NCBI RefSeq assembly: GCF_039539445.1
Contig: NZ_BAABDD010000009.1
Location: 124,001-188,000, forward strand
Source: Salinactinospora qingdaonensis
Lineage (GTDB): Bacteria; Actinomycetota; Actinomycetes; Streptosporangiales; Streptosporangiaceae
Reading direction: 5' to 3'
Length of the DNA stretch: 64,000 nucleotides
The notes beneath the pieces are model-generated. The model made no database searches. It was not told the origin of the DNA and saw only the letters and a list, made by a program, of their open reading frames with translations. Within the stretch, counting starts at the first letter, position 1. Each line of letters begins with the position of its first letter. Position numbers and translations under genes: made by a program. Of the stretch, positions 36,851-45,637 are shown one piece after another.

Positions 36851-37208
36851 GCCGCCGCCCGCCGCCGGGACCTTGCCCACAGGCCCCAACCAGGGGCGCG
36901 GCCAGCGGTGGTGCGCGTAGGCGTTTCGCTGTCTGCTGTGCGATGGTGGGTGCGCACCCGGCACAGGCCGGTCAGACACCGGCGTGGTCGGCCTGGCGCA
37001 CCCACCGCCAGGGCGGCTGGGCGTGGCGGGGCCGAGTGTGGGCGAGCCGGTCGAGCCCTAGGCTGATTGTTCTCGGGCCATACCGCCGGCGCCGGGGGGC
37101 CACGACAGGGGAGGCGCCCTCGCCAGCCGGCGGTGAAACGAGAGCGACTCCAGTGCGATCTGGCGCGATTCCCCTCGTCGACGAGGGGGAGGAAGTCAAT
37201 GTGGGGAC
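36851..37208. other. Intergenic region before scpA
   Basis: No gene visible in 358 nt. Its main feature is the 18-bp palindrome described separately; promoter elements for scpA are probably here but are not distinct. Confidence 0.45.
37171..37188. promoter_or_regulatory. 18-bp perfect palindrome before scpA
   Basis: CCCCTCGTCGACGAGGGG is exactly self-complementary, ends 20 nt before the scpA ATG and runs into the GGGAGGA ribosome site. It could be an operator or an RNA hairpin that hides the ribosome site. Confidence 0.45.
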
Positions 37209-38090
37209 ATGACCGGTAGCCAATCCGATGCCGAGCCCGCGGTTGATCCCGCGAGCGGGTCCGAGCCGCTGGAGCCCAGCGGTTTCCAGGTCCACCTTGA
37301 CAACTTCGAGGGCCCCTTCGACCTGCTGCTGGCGTTGATCTCCAAGCACAAGCTCGACATCACCGAAGTCTCCCTATCGAAGGTCACCGACGAGTTCATC
37401 GCCTACATCGCGGCCTACGAAGACTCGTGGGACCTCGACCAGGCCAGCAACTTCCTGCTGGTGGCGGCCACGCTGTTGGATTTGAAGGCGGCGCGGCTGC
37501 TGCCTCGCGGAGAAGTCGAGGATGAAGCTGACCTGGCCCTGTTGGAGGCGCGTGACCTGCTCTTTGCCCGCCTGCTGCAATACCGCGCCTACAAGCAGGT
37601 CTCGGGGGTGCTCGCCGAGCGTTTCGCCGTTCAGGGACGGCGGTTCCCGCGGGCCGTCTCCCTAGAGGCGCCCTTCGCCGACCTGCGCCCCGAGGTGCTC
37701 ATCAAGCTCGGCCCCCAGGAGTTCGCGGCGCTGGCCGCGCGGGTCCTCACCCCCAAGGAACCGCCCACCGTTCCGGTCACCCACATTCACCAGGCCAGGA
37801 CCTCGGTAAGTGAGGAGGGCGTCCTCGTGGTGGCCGCGCTGCGCGCCAACACCACCATGACGTTTGCCGAGCTCACCGCCGAGTGCACCGATACATTCGA
37901 GATTGTGGCCCGCTTTTTGGCCCTGTTGGAGCTGTTTCGGGCCGAGCACGTCGAGTTCGACCAGCCGGAGCCACTCAGCGAGCTCACCGTGACCTGGGTC
38001 GGCAGTGCCGAAGGCGAGGTGGCGCTGACCGACGAGTACGGCCGTACCAAGGACGACCCGGACGAGGAGGGAGAGACCGCGGGTGAGTGA
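37209..38090 (+). CDS. scpA: Segregation and condensation protein A
   Basis: Kleisin subunit of the SMC condensin complex. The 293 residues start with the conserved FQVHLDNFEGPFDLLLALIS (about 23-42) and HKLDITEVSLSKVTD segment that binds SMC. The C-terminal winged-helix part (about 200-270) contains ALLELFRAEHVEFDQ. A Pro-rich linker separates the ends, as in the family. The stop overlaps scpB by 8 nt. Confidence 0.95.
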   Translation: MTGSQSDAEPAVDPASGSEPLEPSGFQVHLDNFEGPFDLLLALISKHKLDITEVSLSKVTDEFIAYIAAYEDSWDLDQASNFLLVAATLLDLKAARLLPRGEVEDEADLALLEARDLLFARLLQYRAYKQVSGVLAERFAVQGRRFPRAVSLEAPFADLRPEVLIKLGPQEFAALAARVLTPKEPPTVPVTHIHQARTSVSEEGVLVVAALRANTTMTFAELTAECTDTFEIVARFLALLELFRAEHVEFDQPEPLSELTVTWVGSAEGEVALTDEYGRTKDDPDEEGETAGE

Positions 38091-38673
38091 TGTCACAACC
38101 GCCGACTATGCCGACGATCCCCAGCGGTTGCGCCGCGATCTCGAAGCCGTGCTGCTGGTTGTCGACCAGCCCGTCGCCCCCTACGAGCTCGCGCGCGCGT
38201 TCGGAGTGGGCGTCGACACTGTTACTGACACCTTGCGGGAACTGTCGCGCGAGTACACCGCGCAGGACCGTGGCTTCGACCTGCGTGAGGTCGCCGAGGG
38301 GTGGCGCTTCTACACCCGCCCTGAGTGTGCGGCGATCGTCGAGCGCTTCCTGCGTGACGGCCACGAGGTGCGCCTTACCCAGGCTGCGCTGGAAACGCTC
38401 GCGGTCGTGGCCTACCGCCAGCCGGTGTCGCGCGGGAGAGTCTCCGCCGTGCGTGGGGTGAACTGTGACGGTGTAATGCGTACCCTCGTATTGAGGGGGC
38501 TGATCGAAGAGGCCGGCCACGACACCGAATCGGGTGCGCACCTGTACCGCACCACCGGCTACTTCCTGGAGCGACTCGGCCTGCGCGGCCTCGACGAGCT
38601 CCCCGATCTCGCACCGTTCCTGCCCGACGACATCGAAGGTCTCGACGACACCGGTGAACAAACCACCACGTAA
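38083..38673 (+). CDS. scpB: Segregation and condensation protein B
   Basis: Dimeric winged-helix partner of ScpA, 196 residues. The family regions AVLLVVDQPVAPYELARAFG (about 21-40) and LAVVAYRQPVSRGRVSAVRG (about 106-125) are clear, followed by the second winged helix (LRGLIEEAG). The GTG start follows GAGGAGGGA in the end of scpA. Overlaps rluB by 20 nt, giving an scpA-scpB-rluB unit. Confidence 0.95.
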   Translation: MSDVTTADYADDPQRLRRDLEAVLLVVDQPVAPYELARAFGVGVDTVTDTLRELSREYTAQDRGFDLREVAEGWRFYTRPECAAIVERFLRDGHEVRLTQAALETLAVVAYRQPVSRGRVSAVRGVNCDGVMRTLVLRGLIEEAGHDTESGAHLYRTTGYFLERLGLRGLDELPDLAPFLPDDIEGLDDTGEQTTT

Positions 38674-39880
38674 AAACGACACCTCCCGCGGTGAGCGGGA
38701 TACCGACGACCGGCGCGGCCAGCGTGGCCGCGCTACCCCGCGCGGTGAGCGCGGCGACTCTCGCAGTTCGCGCGGGCGCGACGACCGTCAGCAGCGCCAA
38801 CGGCGCCGCGACGACCAATCCTCCTCACAGGGCAAAAAAGGCAAGCAGGGTGAGGGCGCGCCGTCGCGCGGCGCCCGGGGCGACGAGCGTCCCACGCGTC
38901 GCACTGACTCCTCCCCACAACAGCCCCAGCGTGGCCGTGACGGCCGCCGTAGCGCCAAGGCGGCCGACTCCCAGGGCCACCGTGGCGGTGGGCAGCGGCC
39001 CGCCTCCGGTGCCGCCCGCGCCAAGCGCGCCACGGAAAAGTCGCTCTCTCCCCGAGCCCGCGCCAGCCTGCGCCGGTTGCGTGAGGACTACGACCCGAAG
39101 GAAGACGGCTCTGAGGATTCCGGCGCCCCGCGCGACACCTACGCCGATGTGGCCGGGGGTATTCGGTTGCAAAAGGCGCTGGCTCAGGCCGGGGTGGCTA
39201 GCCGACGCGCCAGCGAGGAGCTGATCGCCCAGGGGCGGGTCTCCATCGACGGTCAGGTGGTGCGCAGGTTCGGCGCCCGCGTCGACCCGCAGACCTCCGA
39301 AATCCGGGTTGACGGCATGCGCGTGGCCACCGCGCCCGACTTGTTGTACTTCGCCCTGAACAAGCCCCGTGGCGTGATCAGTACGATGTCGGACCCTGAG
39401 GGGCGCCCCACGCTGGCCGACTACGCCGGCCAGACCCAGGAGCGGCTGTTCCACGTGGGCCGGCTCGACACCGACACTGAAGGTCTGATCCTGCTCACCA
39501 ACGACGGTGAGCTCGCCAATCGGCTCACCCACCCCAGTTACAAGGTCAGCAAGACCTACCTCGCCAATGTGGTCGGCCCGGTCTCCCAGCGCGAGCTGCG
39601 TCGCCAGTTGCGCGAGGGCGTCACGCTTGAGGACGGACCCGTCGACGTCGACTCCATCCGTGTCGTGGAGAACGGCGAGGCCAGGGCGCTGCTGGAGATC
39701 CGGCTCCACGAGGGGCGCAAGCACATCGTGCGACGGTTGCTGGACGCCCTGGGCCACCCCGTCATGGACCTGGCCCGCACCCAGGTGGGGCCGGTCGGCC
39801 TGCATACCCTCAAACCCGGCACGATGCGCGCCCTGACCGCCCAGGAGGTCAGCGAACTCTACACATCAGCGGGGATGTAA
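38654..39880 (+). CDS. rluB: Ribosomal large subunit pseudouridine synthase B, with long basic N-terminal tail
   Basis: Modifies a uridine in 23S rRNA. The first ~135 residues are a low-complexity Arg/Gly/Asp/Ser/Gln tail with no fold visible. An S4 RNA-binding domain follows (about 167-215, RLQKALAQAGVASRRASEEL) and then the RsuA/RluB catalytic domain with GRLDTDTEGLILLTNDGEL (about 270; catalytic Asp in RLD). The GTG start overlaps scpB; the other frame of this stretch is scpB. Homologues in actinobacteria often have similar tails, probably for rRNA binding. Confidence 0.93.
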   Translation: MNKPPRKNDTSRGERDTDDRRGQRGRATPRGERGDSRSSRGRDDRQQRQRRRDDQSSSQGKKGKQGEGAPSRGARGDERPTRRTDSSPQQPQRGRDGRRSAKAADSQGHRGGGQRPASGAARAKRATEKSLSPRARASLRRLREDYDPKEDGSEDSGAPRDTYADVAGGIRLQKALAQAGVASRRASEELIAQGRVSIDGQVVRRFGARVDPQTSEIRVDGMRVATAPDLLYFALNKPRGVISTMSDPEGRPTLADYAGQTQERLFHVGRLDTDTEGLILLTNDGELANRLTHPSYKVSKTYLANVVGPVSQRELRRQLREGVTLEDGPVDVDSIRVVENGEARALLEIRLHEGRKHIVRRLLDALGHPVMDLARTQVGPVGLHTLKPGTMRALTAQEVSELYTSAGM

Positions 39881-39925
39881 TACTTTAATTCCGCAGGGTG
39901 ATATAAAATGAGCGGAGGGTGACAA

Positions 39926-40288
39926 TTGGCGGTTCGAGCGATTCGTGGTGCGGTTCAGGTGGCAGCCGACGAGCGTGAGCTGATCCTGGAGGCCACTGCT
40001 GAACTGGTATCGGAGGTCATGCGGCGCAACGAATTGACCACCGAGGAGTTCATCAGCGTCCTCTTCACCGCCACCCCCGACCTCACCTCGGAATTCCCTG
40101 CCCTCGCCGCGCGCAAGCTCGGGTTCACCGATGTGCCCCTCATCTGCGCCGCCGAGATCGCCGCCCCTCACGGGCTGGAGCGGGTGGTGCGGGTGATGGC
40201 TCACGTGGAAACCGACAAACCCCGCGCTGACCTACAGCACGTCTACCTGCGTGGTGCTCAGGCACTGCGCCTCGACATCGCGCAGTGA
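39926..40288 (+). CDS. aroH: AroH-type chorismate mutase
   Basis: Converts chorismate to prephenate. The 120-residue protein has the monofunctional AroH fold pattern: RAIRGAVQVAADERELI at the start (active-site Arg in RGA), LTTEEFISVLFTATPDLTSE (about 38-57) and RVMAHVETDKPRADLQHVYL at the C-terminus. It starts at TTG with GGAGGG upstream. tyrA, which uses its product, follows. Confidence 0.93.
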   Translation: MAVRAIRGAVQVAADERELILEATAELVSEVMRRNELTTEEFISVLFTATPDLTSEFPALAARKLGFTDVPLICAAEIAAPHGLERVVRVMAHVETDKPRADLQHVYLRGAQALRLDIAQ

Positions 40289-40311
40289 CCAACCGCCGGC
40301 GTCGGCGGCCC

Positions 40312-40350
40312 CGCCGTGCACGTCCCGCCGACGCCGGGACGTGCACGGCG
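40312..40350 (+). terminator. Hairpin after aroH
   Basis: Perfect 15-bp stem (CGCCGTGCACGTCCC and complement) with a 9-nt loop, 24 nt beyond the aroH stop. It may reduce read-through into tyrA. Confidence 0.7.
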
Positions 40351-40429
40351 AGGCTTGCGCCACCATCCGTCTCAGTCAACTAGCCTGGTACCGTTCACGG
40401 TCGGCGATACCAGGGGGTGGCGAGAGGCC

Positions 40430-41509
40430 ATGCTCAGGCGTGCTGTGGTGATCGGAGCTGGCCTGATCGGCACCTCCATAGCACTGGCGCTGCGCGAGCA
40501 CGAGATCGAGGTCGCCCTCGCCGACCGCGATCCCGCCACGCTGCGACTGGCCAGCGAACTCGGCGCCGGCACAGCGCTCGACCCCGACACCGCCGGCCCG
40601 CCGGCTGACATCGCCGTCATCGCGGCCCCACCGGCCGTGGTCGCCCACCTGCTGTACGACGCCCAAGAGCGCGGCCTCGCCCACGTCTACACCGACGCCG
40701 CCAGCGTCAAGGCCTCCCTCGTCGACCAGGCCAGCCAATTGGGGTGCGACCTGACCACCTACGTGCCTGCCCACCCCATGGGCGGCAGCGAGAAGCACGG
40801 CCCCTCCGCCGCACGCGCCGACCTCTTCCTGGGGCGTCCCTGGGCGGTGTGCCCCACCGGCAAAGCCAAGCCCGAAGCGGTCGCGCTGGTCATGGAACTG
40901 GCTCGGATGTGTGGGGCCGACCCGATGCGCATCGACGCCCACACCCACGACCAAGCCGTAGCGCTCGTCTCACACGCTCCCCACGTCGCCGCCGCCGCGG
41001 TCGCCGCACGCCTCGTCGACGGCGACAGCGAGACGCTCGCCCTGTGCGGTCAGGGCGTACGCGACGTCACGCGAGTCGCCGGAGGCGACCCCACGCTGTG
41101 GACGGAGATCCTGCGCCACAACCCACTGCCTGTGGCCGAGGTGCTGGAAGCCGTCGCCGCCGACCTGGCCGGCGTCGCCCAAGGGCTGCGCGCCGGCGCC
41201 GATCCCCCCCACCCCGACGTGCGCGACCTGCTTGAACGGGGCCGGTCGGGGTGCGCTCGCCTGCCCGGCAAACACGGTGCCCACCGCACCCCCGACTACA
41301 CCGTGGTGCCAGTGGTCATCCCCGACGAGCCCGGCGCGTTGGGGCGCCTCTTCGCCGCTGCCGGCGAGGCGGAGTGCAACATCGAAGACGTGCAGATCGA
41401 CCACTCTCCCGGACGGCCCGTCGGTGTGGCCCAACTTTCCGTCATGCCCGCCACAGCCGACGTTCTCGCCCGGGAGTTGAGCAAACGCGGATGGTCGGTG
41501 CACGCCTGA
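40430..41509 (+). CDS. tyrA: Prephenate dehydrogenase
   Basis: NAD(P)-dependent step from prephenate toward tyrosine. 359 residues with Rossmann motif VVIGAGLIGTSIALAL (about 5-20), the PAHPMGGSEKHG motif (about 115-126) that holds a catalytic His, and a C-terminal ACT domain (about 285-358, VVIPDEPGALGRLFAAAG), which suggests feedback control by an aromatic amino acid. The ATG chosen begins MLRRAVVIGAGLIG; a longer frame upstream crosses the hairpin and is rejected. Confidence 0.92.
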   Translation: MLRRAVVIGAGLIGTSIALALREHEIEVALADRDPATLRLASELGAGTALDPDTAGPPADIAVIAAPPAVVAHLLYDAQERGLAHVYTDAASVKASLVDQASQLGCDLTTYVPAHPMGGSEKHGPSAARADLFLGRPWAVCPTGKAKPEAVALVMELARMCGADPMRIDAHTHDQAVALVSHAPHVAAAAVAARLVDGDSETLALCGQGVRDVTRVAGGDPTLWTEILRHNPLPVAEVLEAVAADLAGVAQGLRAGADPPHPDVRDLLERGRSGCARLPGKHGAHRTPDYTVVPVVIPDEPGALGRLFAAAGEAECNIEDVQIDHSPGRPVGVAQLSVMPATADVLARELSKRGWSVHA

Positions 41510-41660
41510 GCAGGCCACACAGTCCAACGGGGCAGCGGTGGTGGCCCGCCGGACCCACCGGGCGAGCCGTTCTCGGGCACGGCCGCCGGGTCCGAGGGCT
41601 GCTGGCCGGCTGTACGCTGGTTCGTCGAAACGAGATGGAGTCGTCCCGGGGAGAGCCGAC

Positions 41661-42359
41661 GTGAACGCGCAGATCCACACTGAGGGAATCGTCATCGCTA
41701 TAGACGGCCCCTCCGGATCGGGAAAGTCCAGTACCTCCCGCGGTGTGGCCACGGCCAAGGCCCTGCGCTACCTTGACACCGGAGCCATGTACCGCGCCCT
41801 GACCTGGTGGATGCTGCAACGCGGTATCGACGTCTCCGATCCCACGGCTGTCGCCGGCGCGGCGACGACTCCGACCATCACCATGGGCACCGACCCGGCG
41901 GCTCCCACCGTCCACGTCGACGGTACCGACGTGGCCCAGGCCATCCGCTCTCAGGAAGTCACCGCCAACGTCAGCGCCGTCGCCTCCGTACCCGCGGTAC
42001 GCGAGCGCCTCGTCGCCCTCCAACGCGAGATGATCACCGAGGCGCGCGAGCACACCTCGGGTATCGTTGTTGAAGGACGCGACATCACCACGGTCGTCGC
42101 CCCCGACGCTCAGGTGAAGCTCTTCTTGACCGCCAGCCAGGAGGCACGCGCACACCGGCGCAGCGCCGAGGTGCACTCCGAAGACGTCGCAGGCACCCAA
42201 GAGGCGTTGGCTCTACGCGACCGCCTCGACTCCAGCCGTGCCCTTTCGCCGCTGACCCAAACGGCCGAAGCCACTGAGCTGGACTCCACCGGGCTCACCC
42301 TCGAAGAGGTCATCGCACTGGTGGCCGGCCTGGCTGAGGAAGCCAGAGCCGCCGCCTGA
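41661..42359 (+). CDS. cmk: Cytidylate kinase
   Basis: Phosphorylates CMP and dCMP. 232 residues with P-loop IDGPSGSGKSSTSRGVA (about 14), YLDTGAMYRAL (about 36), GRDITTVV (about 137) and the lid-region arginines. It starts at GTG (MNAQIHTEG) with GGGAGAG upstream, 153 nt after tyrA. The cmk-der order is conserved across actinobacteria. Confidence 0.95.
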   Translation: MNAQIHTEGIVIAIDGPSGSGKSSTSRGVATAKALRYLDTGAMYRALTWWMLQRGIDVSDPTAVAGAATTPTITMGTDPAAPTVHVDGTDVAQAIRSQEVTANVSAVASVPAVRERLVALQREMITEAREHTSGIVVEGRDITTVVAPDAQVKLFLTASQEARAHRRSAEVHSEDVAGTQEALALRDRLDSSRALSPLTQTAEATELDSTGLTLEEVIALVAGLAEEARAAA

Positions 42360-42468
42360 GATGGTTCTCGCCGGTAGTGGTGGCGCATAGGCTCGCGGGT
42401 GCGACATCGATCAATCCCCACGGCACGTGTCCTGGGCGCGTGGGGACACTGCAACCGGGAGTCACACG

Positions 42469-43908
42469 TTGAACAACGACACCACTGAAGTGCTAGCCGG
42501 CGCGCCTTACGACGACGTGGCCGGCGACCCTGGCGACGAGGAGGCGGCGGTCAAGCCCGTCGTCGCCGTTGTCGGCCGCCCCAACGTCGGAAAATCCTCT
42601 CTGGTCAACCGGGTGATCGGCCGCCGAGAGGCGGTCGTGGAAGACGTTCCGGGGGTCACCCGCGACCGGGTCGCCTACGACGCCTCCTGGCGGGGACGCG
42701 AATTCACCCTCGTCGACACCGGCGGTTGGGAGACCAGCGCCAGCGGTCTGGCCGCCATGGTCGCCCGCCAGGCCGAGTACGCGGCGATGACCGCTGACGT
42801 CGTCCTCTTCGTCGTCGACGCCACCACCGGAACGACCGACGCCGACGCCGCTGTGGTGCGCGTGCTGCGCCGCTCCCACAAGCCCGTCGTGCTCGCGGCC
42901 AACAAGGTCGACGGCGGTCCGCAGGACCCCAACGCGATGGAGCTGTGGAGCCTGGGCATCGGCGAGCCCCACCCGGTGAGCGCGCTGCACGGGCGCGGCT
43001 CGGGAGACCTGCTCGATGCCGTTTTCGACGCCCTGCCCGTCGAGGCGCCGCGCGAGTCGTTGGAGGAAGAACCGGGAGGGCCACGGCGCGTGGCGTTGCT
43101 CGGCCGCCCCAACGTCGGCAAGTCCAGCCTGCTCAACCGGCTGGCCGGCGAAGACCGTGTCGTCGTCGACCCCGTGGCCGGCACCACCCGCGACGCTGTC
43201 GACGAACTGGTGGAGTTGGGCGGTATCACCTGGAAGTTCATCGACACGGCCGGCATCCGGCGCCGGTTCCGTAACTTGCAGGGCGCCGACTACTACGCCA
43301 CGATGCGCACCGGCACCGCCCTGGAGCGCGCGGAAGTCGCGGTGGTGCTCCTCGACGTCAGCGAGCCGCTGGCCGAGCAGGACATCCGCATCGTCGAGCA
43401 GGTCGTGGAGTCTGGCCGGGCGCTGGTGCTGGCCTGCAACAAGTGGGACCTCCTCGACGAGGAGCGCCGCTACTACCTGGAGAAGGAGTTCGACCGCCAA
43501 CTCTCCCGGGTCAGTTGGGCGCCGCGCGTCAACATCTCAGCCGCGACCGGGCGGCGGATCGACCGGCTAGTCCCGGCGATCCAGACTGGCCTGGCCAATT
43601 GGGATGCCCGAATCTCCACCGGCCGGCTCAACGGGTGGCTCAAGGAACTCGTGGCCGCCACACCGCCCCCGGTGCGCGGCGGGAAACAGCCCAAGATCCT
43701 CTTCGCGACCCAGGCCGACACCCGACCGCCCCAGTTCGTCCTGTTCACCACCGGGTTCCTGGAGGACAACTACCGGCGCTTCATTGAGCGGCGGCTGCGC
43801 GAGGACTTCGGATTCGAGGGCACCCCGATCAAGCTCAGGATGCGCATTCGGGAGAAGAAGGGCGCCAAGGCCGCCAAGGGCAGTCCGCGCGCTAGCCGGA
43901 AGCGTTGA
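42469..43908 (+). CDS. der: Tandem GTPase Der (EngA)
   Basis: Ribosome 50S assembly GTPase of about 479 residues with two G domains. The first P-loop is VGRPNVGKSSLVNR (about 37), the second LGRPNVGKSSLLNR (about 207), each with DTGG/DTAG and NKVD/NKWD motifs. The KH-like C-terminal domain (about 390-465) ends in a Lys/Arg tail. A TTG with CGGGAG 6 nt upstream is the likely start; a GTG 14 codons earlier is possible. Confidence 0.95.
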   Translation: MNNDTTEVLAGAPYDDVAGDPGDEEAAVKPVVAVVGRPNVGKSSLVNRVIGRREAVVEDVPGVTRDRVAYDASWRGREFTLVDTGGWETSASGLAAMVARQAEYAAMTADVVLFVVDATTGTTDADAAVVRVLRRSHKPVVLAANKVDGGPQDPNAMELWSLGIGEPHPVSALHGRGSGDLLDAVFDALPVEAPRESLEEEPGGPRRVALLGRPNVGKSSLLNRLAGEDRVVVDPVAGTTRDAVDELVELGGITWKFIDTAGIRRRFRNLQGADYYATMRTGTALERAEVAVVLLDVSEPLAEQDIRIVEQVVESGRALVLACNKWDLLDEERRYYLEKEFDRQLSRVSWAPRVNISAATGRRIDRLVPAIQTGLANWDARISTGRLNGWLKELVAATPPPVRGGKQPKILFATQADTRPPQFVLFTTGFLEDNYRRFIERRLREDFGFEGTPIKLRMRIREKKGAKAAKGSPRASRKR

Positions 43909-43944
43909 CCCCGCATCCCTACCGCGAGCAAGGCCACGATCTCG

Positions 43945-44457
43945 ATGTACACGATCCTCGTCAGCGCCTGTCTGATGGGCCAGCCCGTGCGCTACGACGG
44001 CCGCGCCAAGCCCACCGATCACGAGATCGTCGCGCGGTGGCGCGCGCAGGGGCGGCTGGTCTCGTTCTGTCCCGAGGTGGCCGGTGGGCTCCCGATCCCC
44101 CGGCCACCGGCCGAGATCGAGCCCGCCGCTGACTCCGCCGCGGTTCTCGGGGGTGAGGCGCGTATCCTCACCCCCGAGAACGAGGATGTGACCGACTATT
44201 TCCTGGCCGGCGCGCGGGCTGCGCTGGCCGCAGCCCGCCACCACGACGCGCGTATCGCGGTCCTCAAAGAATCAAGCCCCTCGTGCGGTGTGCGCCGCGT
44301 CTACGACGGTTCCTTCACCGGGAGGACTCGGCCGGGGGAGGGGGTCACCGCGCGGCTGCTGCGCGAGCACGGCCTCGCCGTGTTCAACGAGCACGAGATC
44401 GCGCAGGCCCAAACCGCGTTGCAGGCTCTGGAGAGCGGCCACGCCGCCCCTGACTGA
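43945..44457 (+). CDS. DUF523 family protein
   Basis: 170-residue cytoplasmic protein of unknown function. The family features are visible: SACLMGQPVRYDGRAKP near the N-terminus, FCPEVAGGLPIPRPPAEI (about 41), and LKESSPSCGV (about 107) with conserved cysteines that may bind metal or act in catalysis. It follows der by 36 nt and is probably co-transcribed. It converges on the cold-shock gene. Confidence 0.85.
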   Translation: MYTILVSACLMGQPVRYDGRAKPTDHEIVARWRAQGRLVSFCPEVAGGLPIPRPPAEIEPAADSAAVLGGEARILTPENEDVTDYFLAGARAALAAARHHDARIAVLKESSPSCGVRRVYDGSFTGRTRPGEGVTARLLREHGLAVFNEHEIAQAQTALQALESGHAAPD

Positions 44458-44492
44458 GGGGGCCGGCGCGCCGCCACTCGCTCACCACGGTT

Positions 44493-44915
44493 TTAGGACT
44501 CGACCCAGCTATGCGACTGCGCCAGCTTGAGCACGCATTTGCGTGCTTGGACCACCTGACTCCCGGTCAGTGAGGGCACCGTCTCCAGCAGTGCTTCGGT
44601 GAGTTCGTGTCGGAACTCGGCCGCCGAGAGCACGTCGCACATGCCGTCTTCAAGGTCGTCGCGCGTCCCCATCGGCGCAGAGCTTGCCTTTGTCCCCGGC
44701 GTGAAGCTCCCCCGCTCGATGATGCGCACATCGGAAGCTTTCAGCCCGCGGTCGCCGTCTTCGATGTCGAACTCGACTCGAAGCCCCGGACGGAAGAGAT
44801 ACTTCTCGTCCTGTAGATCATTGGCGTGCATGAAGACGTCCTCGTCCCCGTTGTCGGGAGCGATGAAGCCATAGCCGCGGACGTCATCAAAACGTACGAT
44901 TTTACCCGTTGCCAC
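44493..44915 (-). CDS. Cold-shock domain protein with C-terminal extension
   Basis: The first ~70 residues are a cold-shock OB domain with RNP motifs RGYGFIAPD and DVFMHANDL, which bind single-stranded nucleic acid. A further ~65-residue C-terminal region (about 75-140, acidic then helical: FRHELTEALLETVPSLTG) is not part of standard 67-residue CspA proteins but occurs in actinobacteria. The GTG giving MATGKIVRFDDV is the family-like start; an in-frame ATG 13 codons upstream is possible. Confidence 0.85.
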   Translation of the reverse strand: MATGKIVRFDDVRGYGFIAPDNGDEDVFMHANDLQDEKYLFRPGLRVEFDIEDGDRGLKASDVRIIERGSFTPGTKASSAPMGTRDDLEDGMCDVLSAAEFRHELTEALLETVPSLTGSQVVQARKCVLKLAQSHSWVES

Positions 44916-45312
44916 CCCAGCTACCCCAATTTCAATTACCTCTATCGCGCCCAAAGCCCTTGTCCCACCACGGGGACCGAGGGGACGCGCCCATTAAACC
45001 CACCGCCTGATCGGGGTTCCCAGCGCAGACAACGTCTTTGGTGCTGGGCGTAACCCTAACTCCGCACCCTGCTGGCAGAGCCGCCATTTGGCTCGATGAG
45101 GCCAGTCAAATCGACCGTACCACTCGAAAAGTAGGGTCCACGACCGGCGAGATGCAGGTCTAGGCTGCACTGCCTTGGGGAAGCCGCTCCGCACCCTCCG
45201 CGGGCACAGCTTCCCTTGAGTAGCTCCCAGTCCAAGTCCCGTTACGAAAATTCCCATGCTGCACGAGAGTTGGTAACGTCCGTAGGCGAAAACCCCGAAC
45301 CTGCGGGGCATC
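44916..45312. other. Gene-free region before tRNA-Pro copy 1
   Basis: It carries the cold-shock gene promoter on the minus strand and, at its right end, about 50 nt that resemble the DNA before the second tRNA-Pro (shared TCCG-GGCG-AAACCCC-AACC-GC-GGGC pattern). The base composition is less GC-rich than the flanking core genes. No gene seen. Confidence 0.5.
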
Positions 45313-45389
45313 CGGGAGGTAGCGCGGTTTGGCAGCGCACTTGACTGGGGGTCAAGGGGTCGTGGGTTCAAAACCCGCCGTCTCGACCA
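45313..45389 (+). tRNA. tRNA-Pro(GGG), copy 1, degenerate
   Basis: Cloverleaf with D stem GCGC/GCGC, anticodon stem CTTGA/TCAAG and loop CTGGGGG (anticodon GGG), and encoded CCA. Compared with the second copy, position 6 pairs G against G in the acceptor stem, position 3 makes a G-U pair, and the T loop is TTCAAAA. These changes suggest relaxed selection; it may be a pseudo-tRNA or a weak tRNA. Confidence 0.8.
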
Positions 45390-45637
45390 TTGAAAGTGCA
45401 GGCCACAGGCTCAGCACCTCTTCCGGTGAGGGGTGTGTCCCTCAGCGGTCAAGAATTGGTCAATGATCTTAGCTGGCGCTGTCGCCACCAGCGATTGAGC
45501 AGGCCAGGCAGGGGTGTTGTCGGGATGGGTCATGGCGATTGCGTGTTTTTGACGTTCGTGGCGCTGTGTTGGTCTTCTCCTGCGGCGTAGATTGGTGATT
45601 GGGGCCCTGGGGACCCATTCCCAAAGGAGGGGAAGCC

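Noticed and set aside
44994..45371. Minus-strand frame starting MNPRPLDPQSSALP
   Set aside because: This peptide is the antisense of the tRNA-Pro gene, and the same pattern occurs at the second tRNA.
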